Shown here: piece by piece, positions 25,017 through 33,861 of the stretch
Layout: the number at the start of each line of letters is the position of its first letter
Numbering within the stretch: the first letter of the stretch is position 1
Assembly: GCA_001637315.1 (NCBI GenBank)
Contig: LSZA01000016.1
Coordinates: 1-53,929, forward strand
Length of the DNA: 53,929 nt
Source of the DNA: Phormidium willei BDU 130791
Lineage (GTDB): Bacteria > Cyanobacteriota > Cyanobacteriia > Cyanobacteriales > Geitlerinemataceae
Reading direction: 5' to 3'
Notes under the pieces: generated by a model
The model's input: the letters and a program-made list of their open reading frames with translations, nothing else
Told to the model about the DNA's origin: nothing
Databases searched by the model: none
Made by a program: the position numbers and the translations under genes

Positions 25017-26673
25017 TTCCCTGGCCGGCATGACAGAGTAACAGCCAATCTAGCTGACGTGCAACGATGGCCTCTGGATCTAAGTTGAGCTGGTCAAAGT
25101 TGTCATAGTCGAGTAGTAAACAAACCGGTTCGTTGCTGTGCCATTGTTGATAGAGTTGGTGAGGGTCAGCACTGATCACGGGGCGGTTGGCATAGAAGTT
25201 TAAGGAGGGGCGATCGTAGGGATGAGAGGTATAAATTGGCTGTCCCTGAGTTTCTTCCTGAATCATCGTCGCCACCGGTTTAACTGGATAGTCTTCATTG
25301 AGTTCCCACAGCCAATCCCATGAGTTGACGAACAAGAGTAGGGTAATAAACCAGCCCCAGAACAGCACAATTGGCATATTGGGGTTCCGTTGAGCAATGA
25401 GGTTCGCTGTCATGGTGAAGGTCATGGCCGCCGCCAGGAGGGTCACGGTCAAATGAGCCTTTTCAGGGTCGAGGACTCCCGATTCTAGTACAGATGTGGC
25501 CCCGATGGCTGCTCCGGCCCAGGCCACGACGGCCATGACGATAAAGCCCCACAGCCACCCTTGCCGATAGTGCGGACGCGGGTCACGGCTGGGATATCCT
25601 TGGTGTTGAAACTGCTGCCAAATGTCGGCTAAGATCACGCCCACGGCCAGGGCTAAGGCAGGATACAGGGGCAAAATATACCAGGGAAGTTTGGTTCCCA
25701 TGAGGGATATGGCGGCTAAATAGCCACCGCTCCACACCAGCAATAATCGCGCCCAGCTCAAATTCTGCTCTTGCCAGACTCGTTTCAAGGCCGCTGGCAC
25801 GAAGATGAGAGCGGGAAATCCGTATTTGAGGAGTTCAAGAAGGTAATACCAGGGGGGGCCACTATTATTTTCCACGGCTTGCCAAACCCGATGAGCTGAT
25901 TGATTGAGCAAATTCTCAATTAAAAAGGTCTGACCGTAATCAGTCCATTGGGCCAGATACCAGGCCCCGAGAGGGATCGCTCCTAGGGTGATCCCGAGCC
26001 AAAACCAGGGGTGAGTTAACAGGCGCGGTGTATCCCAAAGAAGAAACCCCAGGGAAATCGCCCCGAAGAGTACGGCCAACATAATGCCTTTGGTTAGGCC
26101 CACGAGGCTCAAGGCAATCCCCACCCCTAGGGCATACCTGAGATTACGACGGGTTCGCAGTAGGCAGAGCATCCAGAGGAGCCAGAAACAGAGGATGGTT
26201 CCGTCTAACATGGCTAGGCGTCCATAACGCACCACCGGCAGCCAGGTGAGATAGACGATGCTGGCCCAAATGGCGGCGGCACGATGGGGCCAGAGTTCTC
26301 GGCTGAGGTAATAGAGTAGGGGAACTGAGGTAGCGGTGAGTATGGCTCCGGGAAGACGGGCTGAGGCTTCGTTGGCGATGCCGAAGCTGTGATAACTCAA
26401 GGCGATGAGATTATGGAGTAGGGGGGGTTTGTTGAGGTAGGGTTGACCGTGCAGGGTTGGATGCAACCAGGTGTCGGGATATTGCCAGATTTCTCGTGCG
26501 ACTTGGGCGACGGTTCCTTCGTCCCAATCTCGCAGGGGGAGCTGATCGAGGCCGCTCGTCAGCAGGATTAGGGCAACTCCCCAGAGGAGAAGACTCCAGG
26601 CTAGGTCACGGTAGGGGCTACGGCTTGATAGAAACTTCCGTTGGATCTCGGCCAAGACAGACGACTGCATCAT
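24985..26673 (-). CDS. GT39-family (ArnT/PMT-like) membrane glycosyltransferase
   Basis: Polytopic transferase using a lipid-linked sugar donor. After the first TM, the loop LPLRDWDEGTVAQVAREI carries the acidic DE pair used for catalysis and metal binding in this superfamily. LHGQPYLNKPPLLHNLIALSYHSFGIANEASARLPGA is the expected following segment. About twelve hydrophobic segments precede a ~110-residue soluble C-terminal domain (IYTSHPYDRPSLNFYANRPVIS). ATG at 26673 preferred over a longer frame. Acceptor unknown (lipid or glycan). Convergent overlap of 32 bp with the zinc-ribbon gene. Confidence 0.82.
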   Translation of the reverse strand: MMQSSVLAEIQRKFLSSRSPYRDLAWSLLLWGVALILLTSGLDQLPLRDWDEGTVAQVAREIWQYPDTWLHPTLHGQPYLNKPPLLHNLIALSYHSFGIANEASARLPGAILTATSVPLLYYLSRELWPHRAAAIWASIVYLTWLPVVRYGRLAMLDGTILCFWLLWMLCLLRTRRNLRYALGVGIALSLVGLTKGIMLAVLFGAISLGFLLWDTPRLLTHPWFWLGITLGAIPLGAWYLAQWTDYGQTFLIENLLNQSAHRVWQAVENNSGPPWYYLLELLKYGFPALIFVPAALKRVWQEQNLSWARLLLVWSGGYLAAISLMGTKLPWYILPLYPALALAVGVILADIWQQFQHQGYPSRDPRPHYRQGWLWGFIVMAVVAWAGAAIGATSVLESGVLDPEKAHLTVTLLAAAMTFTMTANLIAQRNPNMPIVLFWGWFITLLLFVNSWDWLWELNEDYPVKPVATMIQEETQGQPIYTSHPYDRPSLNFYANRPVISADPHQLYQQWHSNEPVCLLLDYDNFDQLNLDPEAIVARQLDWLLLCHAGQGTNEIPTRYPG

Positions 26674-26827
26674 ATGGGGCGGACAAAATTTTGTGACGAG
26701 GCGGCTGCGATCGCCGAACTTTCCTTTAGACTGAACTGAGCGACTGAGGTTTGTCAATCATTGGGGCGATCGCTCCATCCTTAATTCTAGTCAAGCTCTC
26801 GACTCTTGCCCTCGATCGTTGAGGAGC

Positions 26828-26858
26828 TTGGACTGGTCTAATACTCTTGTTTTATACT
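26828..26858 (+). promoter_or_regulatory. Candidate promoter for the 26885 gene
   Basis: TTGGAC (-35-like) and TATACT (-10-like) separated by 19 bases, the -10 ending 26 bases before the ATG. Spacing is longer than ideal. A clear SD, AGGAG at 26874-26878, precedes the start. Confidence 0.4.
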
Positions 26859-26884
26859 ACTGTGCCTGTTGTTAGGAGTTTGCC

Positions 26885-28432
26885 ATGAATCTACCTCTAG
26901 TTTTGGATATTGCAATTGGCATTATCTTTGTTTATTTAACGTTGAGTTTACTCTCTTCTGAAATTCATGAACTCATTACAACACTGCTACAGTGGCGAGC
27001 GGAGCATTTACGAACCTCAATTCGTGTCTTATTAGAAGGGGGCGGAAAGACCGAATATGACCCTCATCTTAAGCAGCGAGAGCAAGAGGTGCAGGTCTTA
27101 ACGGATCGCCTTTATTCACATCCGTTGATTCGGACGTTAAATCAGGAAGCAAAAGGACAAGTCGCCCAGTTTAATCGTCAGGTTGCCAACAGATTTATTA
27201 ATGGGGCCTATCGGATTATATCCTGGATTTTTAATGCTGTGAATCGCCTTCTGGGGAATCCTCAAGAAACCTTGAGAAATCCCTTTGGCAATCAAACCAG
27301 TGCGCCCTCTCATATTCCCCCTGAAACCTTTGCTTCAACCATTTTGAAAACATTTCATATGTCAGAAATTGGTCGTTTAGTGACCGTTTCTCGACTTGAG
27401 ACATTTCAGAAACGGCAAGTTTCAGCCCTCCTCAAAACCGGTAAATATCTACGCAAACCTGAGTCTCAGCGGTTGGCGACAGAACGGTTAAGAGGGATGA
27501 CACGAGATTGGAATCGAACCCGTCAGGAGTTTGCTGATGGAGGAATTACATTGTTGGCAACAATTGATCGGATGGAAAACACCTTAAATGGCTATATCGG
27601 CTATTGTGAACAGTTTATTGATGAGCCTGATTCGATTAAACAGTTTTTTCTCTATGAGTTGGAATTTGAAAAAGACCGTTACTATAACCCAACGGAAAAG
27701 CCAAGGGTTTTAGAAACCTTACGACCAACGTTGAATGAGCTGATTGAGCTGATTCGTGACAAACCTAAAGTTTATCAGCAGCTAGAGCAAGCATTTCAGG
27801 ATAAAAACAGTCCAACTTATCAGGGGTTCAAGCGTATTATTGATACTCTGCCCGAGTTGCCGGAGTCATTACAAAGTAGTTTAAAGGCTCTCACTGAAAA
27901 AATTGAAACACGTAAAGAAAGTATCGAGGAAGAAATTCATGAGTTACAAACTCAGTTAGAAGACTGGTTTGATAAGTCGATGACGCGGGCCAGTGGAGTT
28001 TATCGTCGTAATGCCCGAGGAATTGCGATTTTAATTGGCTTTATCCTGGCGATCGCCACTAATTCAGATACCCTCTTTATGATTGAGAGCTTGTCACAAA
28101 ATACGGTTTTACGAGAAACCGTGAGTAGCTATGCACAAACCCAGGCGAGCCAAACTCAAAATATGGAGCAGGTTAAACGCGATGTGCGTGACCAACTCAA
28201 TGATGTCTCCCTTCCCATTGGCTGGAATGAGGAGATTCGCCGACAACAGATTCCGCCTCAGTCTTCGGTGATGATTCCCGGTACAACGTGGCGTATCGGA
28301 AACCCCTGGCTCTATCTCAAACGTGTTTTGGGTTGGTTGATTAGTGGTATTGCCATTTCCATGGGGGCGTCATTCTGGTATGACTTACTACGCAAGCTGA
28401 TTGACGTTAAGAACACAGGCGGAAAAGGCTAA
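26885..28432 (+). CDS. Unknown membrane protein with central coiled coil
   Basis: 515-aa protein I cannot assign. N-terminal TM (LVLDIAIGIIFVYLTLSLL) is followed by SEIHELITTLLQWRAEHLRTSIRVLLEG, an amphipathic region. A long soluble, charged middle follows, with a strong heptad-like stretch near residues 330-375 (ALTEKIETRKESIEEEIHE and on). Two C-terminal TM segments follow: GIAILIGFILAIATNSDTLF and GWLISGIAISMGASFWYDLL, ending RKLIDVKNTGGKG. AGGAG 6 bases upstream supports the start. Codon use is somewhat more A/T-rich than flanking genes. Possibly an envelope-organising protein; that is a guess. Confidence 0.75.
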   Translation: MNLPLVLDIAIGIIFVYLTLSLLSSEIHELITTLLQWRAEHLRTSIRVLLEGGGKTEYDPHLKQREQEVQVLTDRLYSHPLIRTLNQEAKGQVAQFNRQVANRFINGAYRIISWIFNAVNRLLGNPQETLRNPFGNQTSAPSHIPPETFASTILKTFHMSEIGRLVTVSRLETFQKRQVSALLKTGKYLRKPESQRLATERLRGMTRDWNRTRQEFADGGITLLATIDRMENTLNGYIGYCEQFIDEPDSIKQFFLYELEFEKDRYYNPTEKPRVLETLRPTLNELIELIRDKPKVYQQLEQAFQDKNSPTYQGFKRIIDTLPELPESLQSSLKALTEKIETRKESIEEEIHELQTQLEDWFDKSMTRASGVYRRNARGIAILIGFILAIATNSDTLFMIESLSQNTVLRETVSSYAQTQASQTQNMEQVKRDVRDQLNDVSLPIGWNEEIRRQQIPPQSSVMIPGTTWRIGNPWLYLKRVLGWLISGIAISMGASFWYDLLRKLIDVKNTGGKG

Positions 28433-28440
28433 ATTTCGGG

Positions 28441-28716
28441 TCAATTTATCCTTGCTTCAGTGGCGGGTGATGAAGACTCAGGTTTAGATCGAGTCTCGAA
28501 CAGAGCCGTCCAGTTCGTCTTCTGTTTTGAGCAGCACGGGTTGCTGCTGCGGCTGTTCCCGATGACAACACCTTGCATGATCAGTGTTTGATCCGGCTGA
28601 GTGATCACAGACATCTTCTTAATTGAGCGAATCACGTTACGATCGCCCATCCCTTTGAGGTGAGGGCTTATGACCGTATATTTACGGTCTAATCTTGACG
28701 GCTTAGTCAGGGTCAC
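28441..28716 (-). CDS. Possible small protein (91 codons), uncertain
   Basis: GTG-started minus-strand frame in an otherwise empty 590-bp region. The translation has ordinary composition: RKYTVISPHLKGMGDRNV, IRSIKKMSVITQPDQTLIM, QGVVIGNSRSSNPCCS. It lacks the repetitiveness of most shadow frames. An internal ATG at the GMGDRNV position gives a 69-aa form. No TM or signal peptide. I see no good SD and recognise no family. It lies upstream of, and divergent from, the structured RNA region. Confidence 0.35.
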   Translation of the reverse strand: MTLTKPSRLDRKYTVISPHLKGMGDRNVIRSIKKMSVITQPDQTLIMQGVVIGNSRSSNPCCSKQKTNWTALFETRSKPESSSPATEARIN

Positions 28717-28722
28717 GTCTTG

Positions 28723-28769
28723 ACGTTAAGAAATTTAACGTTGTTTTTTGCGTATATCCACGCAAAAAA
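28723..28769. other. Two adjacent hairpins between divergent units
   Basis: ACGTTAA-GAAAT-TTAACGT (28723-28741), then a perfect 10-bp stem TTTTTTGCGT/ACGCAAAAAA with an ATATCC loop (28744-28769). The second has T/A runs on both sides and could end transcription from either direction, or act as an operator just upstream of the TATAAT at 28784. Confidence 0.65.
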
Positions 28770-28783
28770 ATCTCAATCTTGGT

Positions 28784-28789
28784 TATAAT
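28784..28789 (+). promoter_or_regulatory. Consensus -10 box (TATAAT)
   Basis: A perfect TATAAT within TTGGTTATAATCGTC. No consensus -35 at 17 bases, where the hairpin arm CGCAAA lies. The predicted start (~28796) would place all structures of the next region in the transcript. Confidence 0.5.
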
Positions 28790-28795
28790 CGTCTT

Positions 28796-28970
28796 ACAGA
28801 GTTGGCAAAGATGTAAAGCCAACTGACCGAATCCTGTTCGAGCCGTGGGCTTTAGGCGTCGGATGGGTCGTTGCAATCAGGGTTCTTGAGAGCATTAGCC
28901 GATAGCCCAGTCGGCTAATCACTCTCACTGGGGTGGCTAAGATGCCTTGTGGCGGCCATGTTGCCACAGT
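28796..28970 (+). ncRNA. Structured leader or small RNA candidate
   Basis: Four successive helices can be drawn. (1) GTTGGC/GCCAAC at 28801-28806 and 28818-28823. (2) A nested arm: GACC 28825/GGTC 28866, ATCC 28831/GGAT 28861, AGCC-GTG-GGCT at 28841-28851. (3) A long arm: TGAGAG 28887/CTCTCA 28922 enclosing a perfect 9-bp ATTAGCCGA/TCGGCTAAT (28894-28902 and 28911-28919). (4) TGTGGC/GCCACA at 28948-28953 and 28963-28968. It follows a TATAAT and ends 54 bases before the ATG of the PilB-N-like gene, so it is either its 5' leader (riboswitch-like) or a separate RNA. I could not match it to a riboswitch class I know. Confidence 0.55.
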
Positions 28971-29023
28971 TCAGACATTAGTGACATTAGTTTCAGACAT
29001 TACGGAGAGCGTCGGATTTAATA

Positions 29024-29386
29024 ATGTATAACTCAACCAGTACAGCAACCCAAACCCACTTACCCACATCGAGATTAGGACGCAAACGTTTAGGCGCCTA
29101 TCTCCTCGAAGCCGGACTAATTACACCAGCCCAGATTCAGGTTGCCGCCTATGATCAACAGGTGACCGGCAAGAAATTCTCAGAAGTCATTATCGATCGC
29201 GGTTGGATTAAACAGCAAACCCTTGACTTCCTGATTGAGCGCGTCATTAAGCCCGAACAGCAGGGACGACGTTCAGCGGGGGTCTTTGCACAACCCGTTG
29301 AGCCGTTTGAGCAGGTTTATGCTCGTCGCAAACATGAGGTACTTCAGGGAGCAACAGAAGAGGAAGTCCCCTGGACAGTTGATTAA
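29024..29386 (+). CDS. PilB/GspE N-terminal-domain-like small protein
   Basis: 120-aa soluble protein. RLGRKRLGAYLLEAGLITPAQIQVAAYDQQVTGKKFSEVIIDRGWIKQQTLDFLIE resembles the N-terminal (MshEN/T2SSE_N) domain of type IV pilus and type II secretion ATPases, which in several proteins binds c-di-GMP. No ATPase domain follows; the tail is basic, then acidic. This suggests a stand-alone regulatory or adaptor domain for pilus or secretion function (inference). A long structured leader precedes it, unusual for so small a gene. Confidence 0.6.
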   Translation: MYNSTSTATQTHLPTSRLGRKRLGAYLLEAGLITPAQIQVAAYDQQVTGKKFSEVIIDRGWIKQQTLDFLIERVIKPEQQGRRSAGVFAQPVEPFEQVYARRKHEVLQGATEEEVPWTVD

Positions 29387-29482
29387 TCAAGCGACCGCCC
29401 CGATTGGCTAGAGTTTAACGTTGACAGGATAGAGGCAGAGCCTCGACAGTAGACATATCTCCCTATTGGTCTTCGCTCAGCC

Positions 29483-31351
29483 ATGACTCCTCGTTGGCTT
29501 CCCCTCAGTGTTCTCTTGCTTCTGCCGGGTTTAGGCGGTTGTGAGAGGCTTATTTCCCCTTCCCCGGTCGCGACAGCAGAGATGGTTCTGACGGAGGCCG
29601 AGCGCACCAATGAGGCGATCGAGGCTGGGGTGGCGGCCCGGAGTTTGGCGGTGCGGCAGGCCCTAGCCGAGACGGATCTTGAGGAACTCGATCAATGGTG
29701 GCGTTCCCGAGATATCTATGATCCCCATAAATATCTCCTACCGCCGATGTTGGCCCAGCTGAGCCTCACCCCCCAGGAAGACCAGGGGCCGATTTGGCAG
29801 ATGTGGTTGAGTCTGGAGGAGGATAAAGGGGATCTCTATCATTTCCGCAGTCTTTATGACGTGCGGATTTTTTTCCTGTTTCAAGACTCGTTACCCGAGC
29901 CGGTTCGTCAGGCTTATCGGAGTATGTTGCAACCGCCACGGATCTTTGAATGGGGTGAAGGGGGGACCGAAAATCATCTCTGGCAACAGTATATGTCCGG
30001 TTTAGCCATGATGGATGGCAGCGGCTTCCCCGTCAGCCATCCCCATTTCCTAGCGACTCATGATGCCTGGCTGAGGGCGGAACTGACGAAATATCTCACC
30101 ATTGGTCAGGGGGAATTTCATTCTTCGACCTATTATGGCTATAGCATTGGGGCGTTGCTGAATCTCTATGACTTTGCTGAAACCCCACAACGGCGACAGT
30201 TGGCCCGGGCGGTGTTGGATTGGCTATCGACTCAGATGGCGGTGCGACTGAGTTGGGGAACTGCTGGGGGGGCTGAAAGTCGTGGGTTCGATCGCCAGAC
30301 TTGGAATAGTGGTTTGACGGCGTTGGCCTGGATTTGGTGGGGAGGTGACGATCGCCCAGAGATTGAGCGGATTGTCGGGCAAATGGACCGTGGAGCTTCT
30401 CGTTTGGCGATTTTGGCGGCCACCAGTGGCTATCGTCCTCCGGCCCAGTTGCGATCGCTGGCTCAGAAAACCCTTCCCCTTCCCTTTCAACTGCGGGCCA
30501 GTCATCCGAGTTATTACGGATATCATCAGGACAACCAATTTTGGGAAACCTTTTATGTCACCCCGGACTATAGTTTAGGAACGCTGCAAGCTCCCGGACG
30601 TAGTTATCAGGTTCAGGGGACGATTAACGCTCAATATGCAACCTATAAATTAGTGGTGCGCGATCGCCAAGGTCGAGACAATGCTGTGATTAGTTTGGGG
30701 GGAACCTATCACAGTCCCCGGGCCACAGGACGCAGTCCCGGCGATCGCTATCTTCAAGAAAAGGGAGCCAGCCTCTATCAATTGCGACTGACGGCGCAGG
30801 ATAAGGCGGCGGGGGTTCCCGGTCAATCTCACCTGGTTATTCCCAAGGATTATGGGGAACCGCAGCCAGTCGGAGACTGGTTGGTCTGGGAGATTGAAGG
30901 GGTCTGGCTTGCTGCGCGGGCCTGGGGAGATGAGGTTCGCTTAGAGATGCCCTTGGAGGACGCGCCGGAGCATTTGGCACTGGTGGCTCGGGGAGAGCAA
31001 ACCGCCTGGATTACGGAAGTTCTGGCTCGCTCAGAGTATGGGAGTTTGGCTGAAGTCGAGGCGGCCCTGGCTCAGACGGAGGTGAATGATGAGACGTTAG
31101 AGACTGAGGGACGGTTGATGTATACCAGTGTTGAGGGCGATCGCCTCGAACTCATCGACGACCCGAGCCGCAGAGCGGGGATGGCACGGATTAATGGAAG
31201 GGAACAATCCCGGAGTGAGACGCCGGTTTTGGAGAGTCCCTATGTGAACCAATCACTCTGGAGTGGCCGCCTCAGGGTCGATGATCCTCAGTTGGGAACT
31301 TGGGAGTTACAGTTAAAACCCGGTCGCCCCCGCTGGACGGACTCGGATTAG
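29483..31351 (+). CDS. Large lipoprotein of unknown function
   Basis: 622 aa with a lipoprotein signal peptide: LSVLLLLPGLGGC places the lipidated Cys at about residue 20. Residues ~50-330 are Trp/Tyr-rich helical repeats (WQQYMSGLAMMDGSGFPVSH, SSTYYGYSIGALLNLYDF, SWGTAGGAESRGFDRQTWN) reminiscent of (alpha/alpha) toroid polysaccharide lyases, but I cannot name a family or catalytic set. The C-terminal half looks beta-rich (APGRSYQVQGTINAQYATYK, LRVDDPQLGTWELQLKPG). Probably outer-membrane or periplasmic. A GAGGC-AGA-GCCTC hairpin lies in the 96-bp gap upstream. Confidence 0.65.
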   Translation: MTPRWLPLSVLLLLPGLGGCERLISPSPVATAEMVLTEAERTNEAIEAGVAARSLAVRQALAETDLEELDQWWRSRDIYDPHKYLLPPMLAQLSLTPQEDQGPIWQMWLSLEEDKGDLYHFRSLYDVRIFFLFQDSLPEPVRQAYRSMLQPPRIFEWGEGGTENHLWQQYMSGLAMMDGSGFPVSHPHFLATHDAWLRAELTKYLTIGQGEFHSSTYYGYSIGALLNLYDFAETPQRRQLARAVLDWLSTQMAVRLSWGTAGGAESRGFDRQTWNSGLTALAWIWWGGDDRPEIERIVGQMDRGASRLAILAATSGYRPPAQLRSLAQKTLPLPFQLRASHPSYYGYHQDNQFWETFYVTPDYSLGTLQAPGRSYQVQGTINAQYATYKLVVRDRQGRDNAVISLGGTYHSPRATGRSPGDRYLQEKGASLYQLRLTAQDKAAGVPGQSHLVIPKDYGEPQPVGDWLVWEIEGVWLAARAWGDEVRLEMPLEDAPEHLALVARGEQTAWITEVLARSEYGSLAEVEAALAQTEVNDETLETEGRLMYTSVEGDRLELIDDPSRRAGMARINGREQSRSETPVLESPYVNQSLWSGRLRVDDPQLGTWELQLKPGRPRWTDSD

Positions 31352-32127
31352 TTGACTAACCCCGATCGCAAGGCCCGAACGGCGGCTTGGGTGCGATCGT
31401 CCACGCAGAGCTTATTGAGGATGCTGCGAACATGGGTTTTAACGGTTCCGACGGTGATATAGAGTTGTTCGGCAATTTGGGCGTTGTTACAGCCACCAAC
31501 GATTAACTCTAGGATTTCTAACTCTCGTTTGGTGAGGGGATCGGATTCCATCAACTGCTGCACTTCTGAGTCAACCCCTTCGATGTGCCGAGAGTCATCC
31601 CATTGTTCGGCGGTTTCTACATGGTCGATCACGGTTGTGGCCAAGGATTTGGAGGAGTCCGAGGTCAGGGTTTGAACTGAGGACGCGGCGGATTGGGATT
31701 TACGAGCTTGACGCAGGACAATTTGGGCGATGTTGGGATCGATCCAGGTATTCCCTTCGTGGGTGACTTGGATGGCTTCGAGGAGACGCTCCAAACTGGC
31801 ATCTTTCATGCTGTAGGAGTCTGCCCCGGCGGCGAAGGCGGCTAAGACCGCATCTTCGTTGTCGTGCATGGTCAAAATTAAGACTTTGACGTGATGTTGG
31901 GTACTCTCGTTGGACTGACGAAATTGTTGTAAGAGTTCGATCCCGTCGAGATCGGGTAAGCCAATGTCGAGAATCGCGACATCGGGTTGGGTGTCCTGAA
32001 GCACGGCTAACCCGTCTTGACCTGTGGCGGCTTCTCCTACAATATCAATGACGCCAGTTTGCTCGAGGGCCGCTCGGATGCCAACGCGAGTCAGTTCGTG
32101 GTCTTCGATCAATACGGTGCGAATCAT
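31348..32127 (-). CDS. NarL/LuxR-family response regulator
   Basis: 259-aa two-domain regulator. The N-terminal receiver shows VLIEDHELTR, phospho-acceptor Asp54 in VAILDIGLPDLDG, and a LTMHDNEDAV/DSYSMKDAS switch region. A ~50-residue linker leads to a C-terminal LuxR helix-turn-helix (LTKRELEILELIVGGCNNAQIAEQLY, then VGTVKTHVRSILNKL). It overlaps the preceding lipoprotein gene by 4 bases tail to tail and is divergent from the histidine kinase at 32437, its likely but unproven partner. Confidence 0.9.
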   Translation of the reverse strand: MIRTVLIEDHELTRVGIRAALEQTGVIDIVGEAATGQDGLAVLQDTQPDVAILDIGLPDLDGIELLQQFRQSNESTQHHVKVLILTMHDNEDAVLAAFAAGADSYSMKDASLERLLEAIQVTHEGNTWIDPNIAQIVLRQARKSQSAASSVQTLTSDSSKSLATTVIDHVETAEQWDDSRHIEGVDSEVQQLMESDPLTKRELEILELIVGGCNNAQIAEQLYITVGTVKTHVRSILNKLCVDDRTQAAVRALRSGLVN

Positions 32128-32436
32128 ACTATCTATTAACGGATTTTGCGAGATTTATACCGGTTAAGGGAATGGGGCAAACCCTAATCTATCAGGGGAA
32201 ATCAGCTTAAACTGGGGTCAAGTTTAGGGGCAAATCGAGAGAAAACACACTTGCGAGGCAGAATCTCCTCTGGCAAAATCAAAACAGTTTTTAGTCGATT
32301 AAATCGTTAGGAAGGGGACACGGCTCTATCTGGGTTACTGAACCTCTTACTCAGGATAGAGGACAAACTGCCTAAAAATTTATAACTTCGTATTATACCC
32401 CTTATTGAGCTTTGAACGATATCATCCCTAGATATT
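32128..32436. other. Divergent regulator/kinase intergenic region
   Basis: 309 bp between the NarL regulator and the histidine kinase. AT-rich near 32375-32400 (TTTATAACTT, TATTATACC), which may hold the kinase promoter. No ORF or strong hairpin seen. Confidence 0.4.
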
Positions 32437-33780
32437 TTGTTCCCACGACCCATGACAAATGGACCAGTCCCAATTCTTGTGATCGGCTTTGAGACCGAGA
32501 CGGATCTGAACGCTAAGGCGGCTTTGCAAGCTTTTGCCGCTCCCCAGGAGGACGATCTCAGCCCCACACTTCGCTTTTGTCAGACCTACCCTACGGGAGA
32601 TGGAAGCCGGGGAGATGGAACGGTTGCTGGAATCCTCTTGGATGGCGATCGCCTCAATCTCAAAGCCGTGATAGCGGCATTACGACGAGACTTTCCTCAA
32701 ACGCCGATTGTGGTCACAGGGTACAATCCTGAGTTAGAAACTGGTGAGTTAGCGGCTGGGGCCGATGAGGTAGTCAATCGTCATTATTTTACCTCGGAGG
32801 GACTGGCCATGATCTGGCGGGTTCTGTTTCGTGGCGATCGCCGTAGAAACCGGCCGTTGACTTTAGGGGAAGATTTTGAGGAAGACGGCGATATTTCCTA
32901 TTTGAGTGGCGATCGCCAACAGTTGGAAGCTCGCATTAGTGAGCAGAATCGTCTCATTGCCGCTCAACATCAGGAATTGAAACGACAACGAGAGCAGATT
33001 CGCCGTCAACATTTGACGATCCTAGAGGCGTCTCGGATGAAATCGGCGTTTCTCTCAACGGTTTCTCATGAGTTACGAACGCCGTTAAATGTTATTATCG
33101 GTTTTTCTCAACTGTTATTGCGCAAGAAAAATAGCTCGTTAACGCCGGTTCAAGTCCAAACGTTACAGTGTATTTTTAACAACGGCAAGCAGCTCTTGTC
33201 TGTGATTAATGATATCATTGAACGGTCTAAATTAGAAGCGGGAGCCTCAGAACTTCGTCCCAAAGCGTTTAATTTAGTGCAATTAGTCACGTCGATTGCC
33301 GGAAATGCTCGTTGGCTCTGTGAACAGAAAGGCTTAGCACTCTGGATTGATGCTAACGTCGAGAATCCTCGGGTTTTTCAAGACCATCAGGGAGTTCGCC
33401 GTGTGGTCTCGAATTTGTTAGCCAATGCCTTGAAATTTACGGAAGAGGGGGATATTTCGGTCCAAATTTGGGAAGTCACTCCAGATCGCCTCGTGATTGC
33501 GGTCTCGGATACGGGAATTGGCATCCCCCCGGAACATCTCAAACGAATTTTTGCGGCTTTTGAACAGTTAGATAATTCCCTGGCTCGTAATTATAACGGC
33601 GTTGGATTAGGCTTGGCTATTGTCGATTCTCTTGTGAAAATGATGAAAGGAACGATTCATGTGGAGAGTTCTCAGGGACAGGGATCAACCTTTCGGGTAG
33701 AATTACCTCGTTCTGTGCTAGAAGCGTCTCCCCGTGAGCCACGAGAAGCCTACATTCCCTATAAAAAACGAGCTCTGTAA
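32437..33780 (+). CDS. Histidine kinase with N-terminal receiver-like domain
   Basis: 447 aa. Residues 1-130 look like a degenerate receiver: Asp64 in GILLDGDRL and PIVVTGYNPE are present, but the usual switch Lys is replaced (GADEVVNRHYF). A coiled coil (QNRLIAAQHQELKRQREQIRR) leads to HisKA with phospho-His206 in FLSTVSHELRTPL. The HATPase follows: N-box NLLANALKFT, G1 DTGIGIPPEH, G2 GVGLGLAIV. No TM, so cytoplasmic. 81 bp separate it from the next kinase gene, a likely operon. Confidence 0.88.
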   Translation: MFPRPMTNGPVPILVIGFETETDLNAKAALQAFAAPQEDDLSPTLRFCQTYPTGDGSRGDGTVAGILLDGDRLNLKAVIAALRRDFPQTPIVVTGYNPELETGELAAGADEVVNRHYFTSEGLAMIWRVLFRGDRRRNRPLTLGEDFEEDGDISYLSGDRQQLEARISEQNRLIAAQHQELKRQREQIRRQHLTILEASRMKSAFLSTVSHELRTPLNVIIGFSQLLLRKKNSSLTPVQVQTLQCIFNNGKQLLSVINDIIERSKLEAGASELRPKAFNLVQLVTSIAGNARWLCEQKGLALWIDANVENPRVFQDHQGVRRVVSNLLANALKFTEEGDISVQIWEVTPDRLVIAVSDTGIGIPPEHLKRIFAAFEQLDNSLARNYNGVGLGLAIVDSLVKMMKGTIHVESSQGQGSTFRVELPRSVLEASPREPREAYIPYKKRAL

Positions 33781-33861
33781 AAAATGAGCCGCATCACTGG
33801 CGTTGCGTGACCTGTGTGAGAGAAGTATTGACTTAAAAATTGACTTAAAAATTGTTTGAAA

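Noticed and set aside
28796..28870. Possible c-di-GMP-I riboswitch (GGCAAAG and AAAGCC seen)
   Set aside because: The two-helix core, tetraloop and receptor, and the GGGTTACCGATGG-like part are missing; the match is too short.
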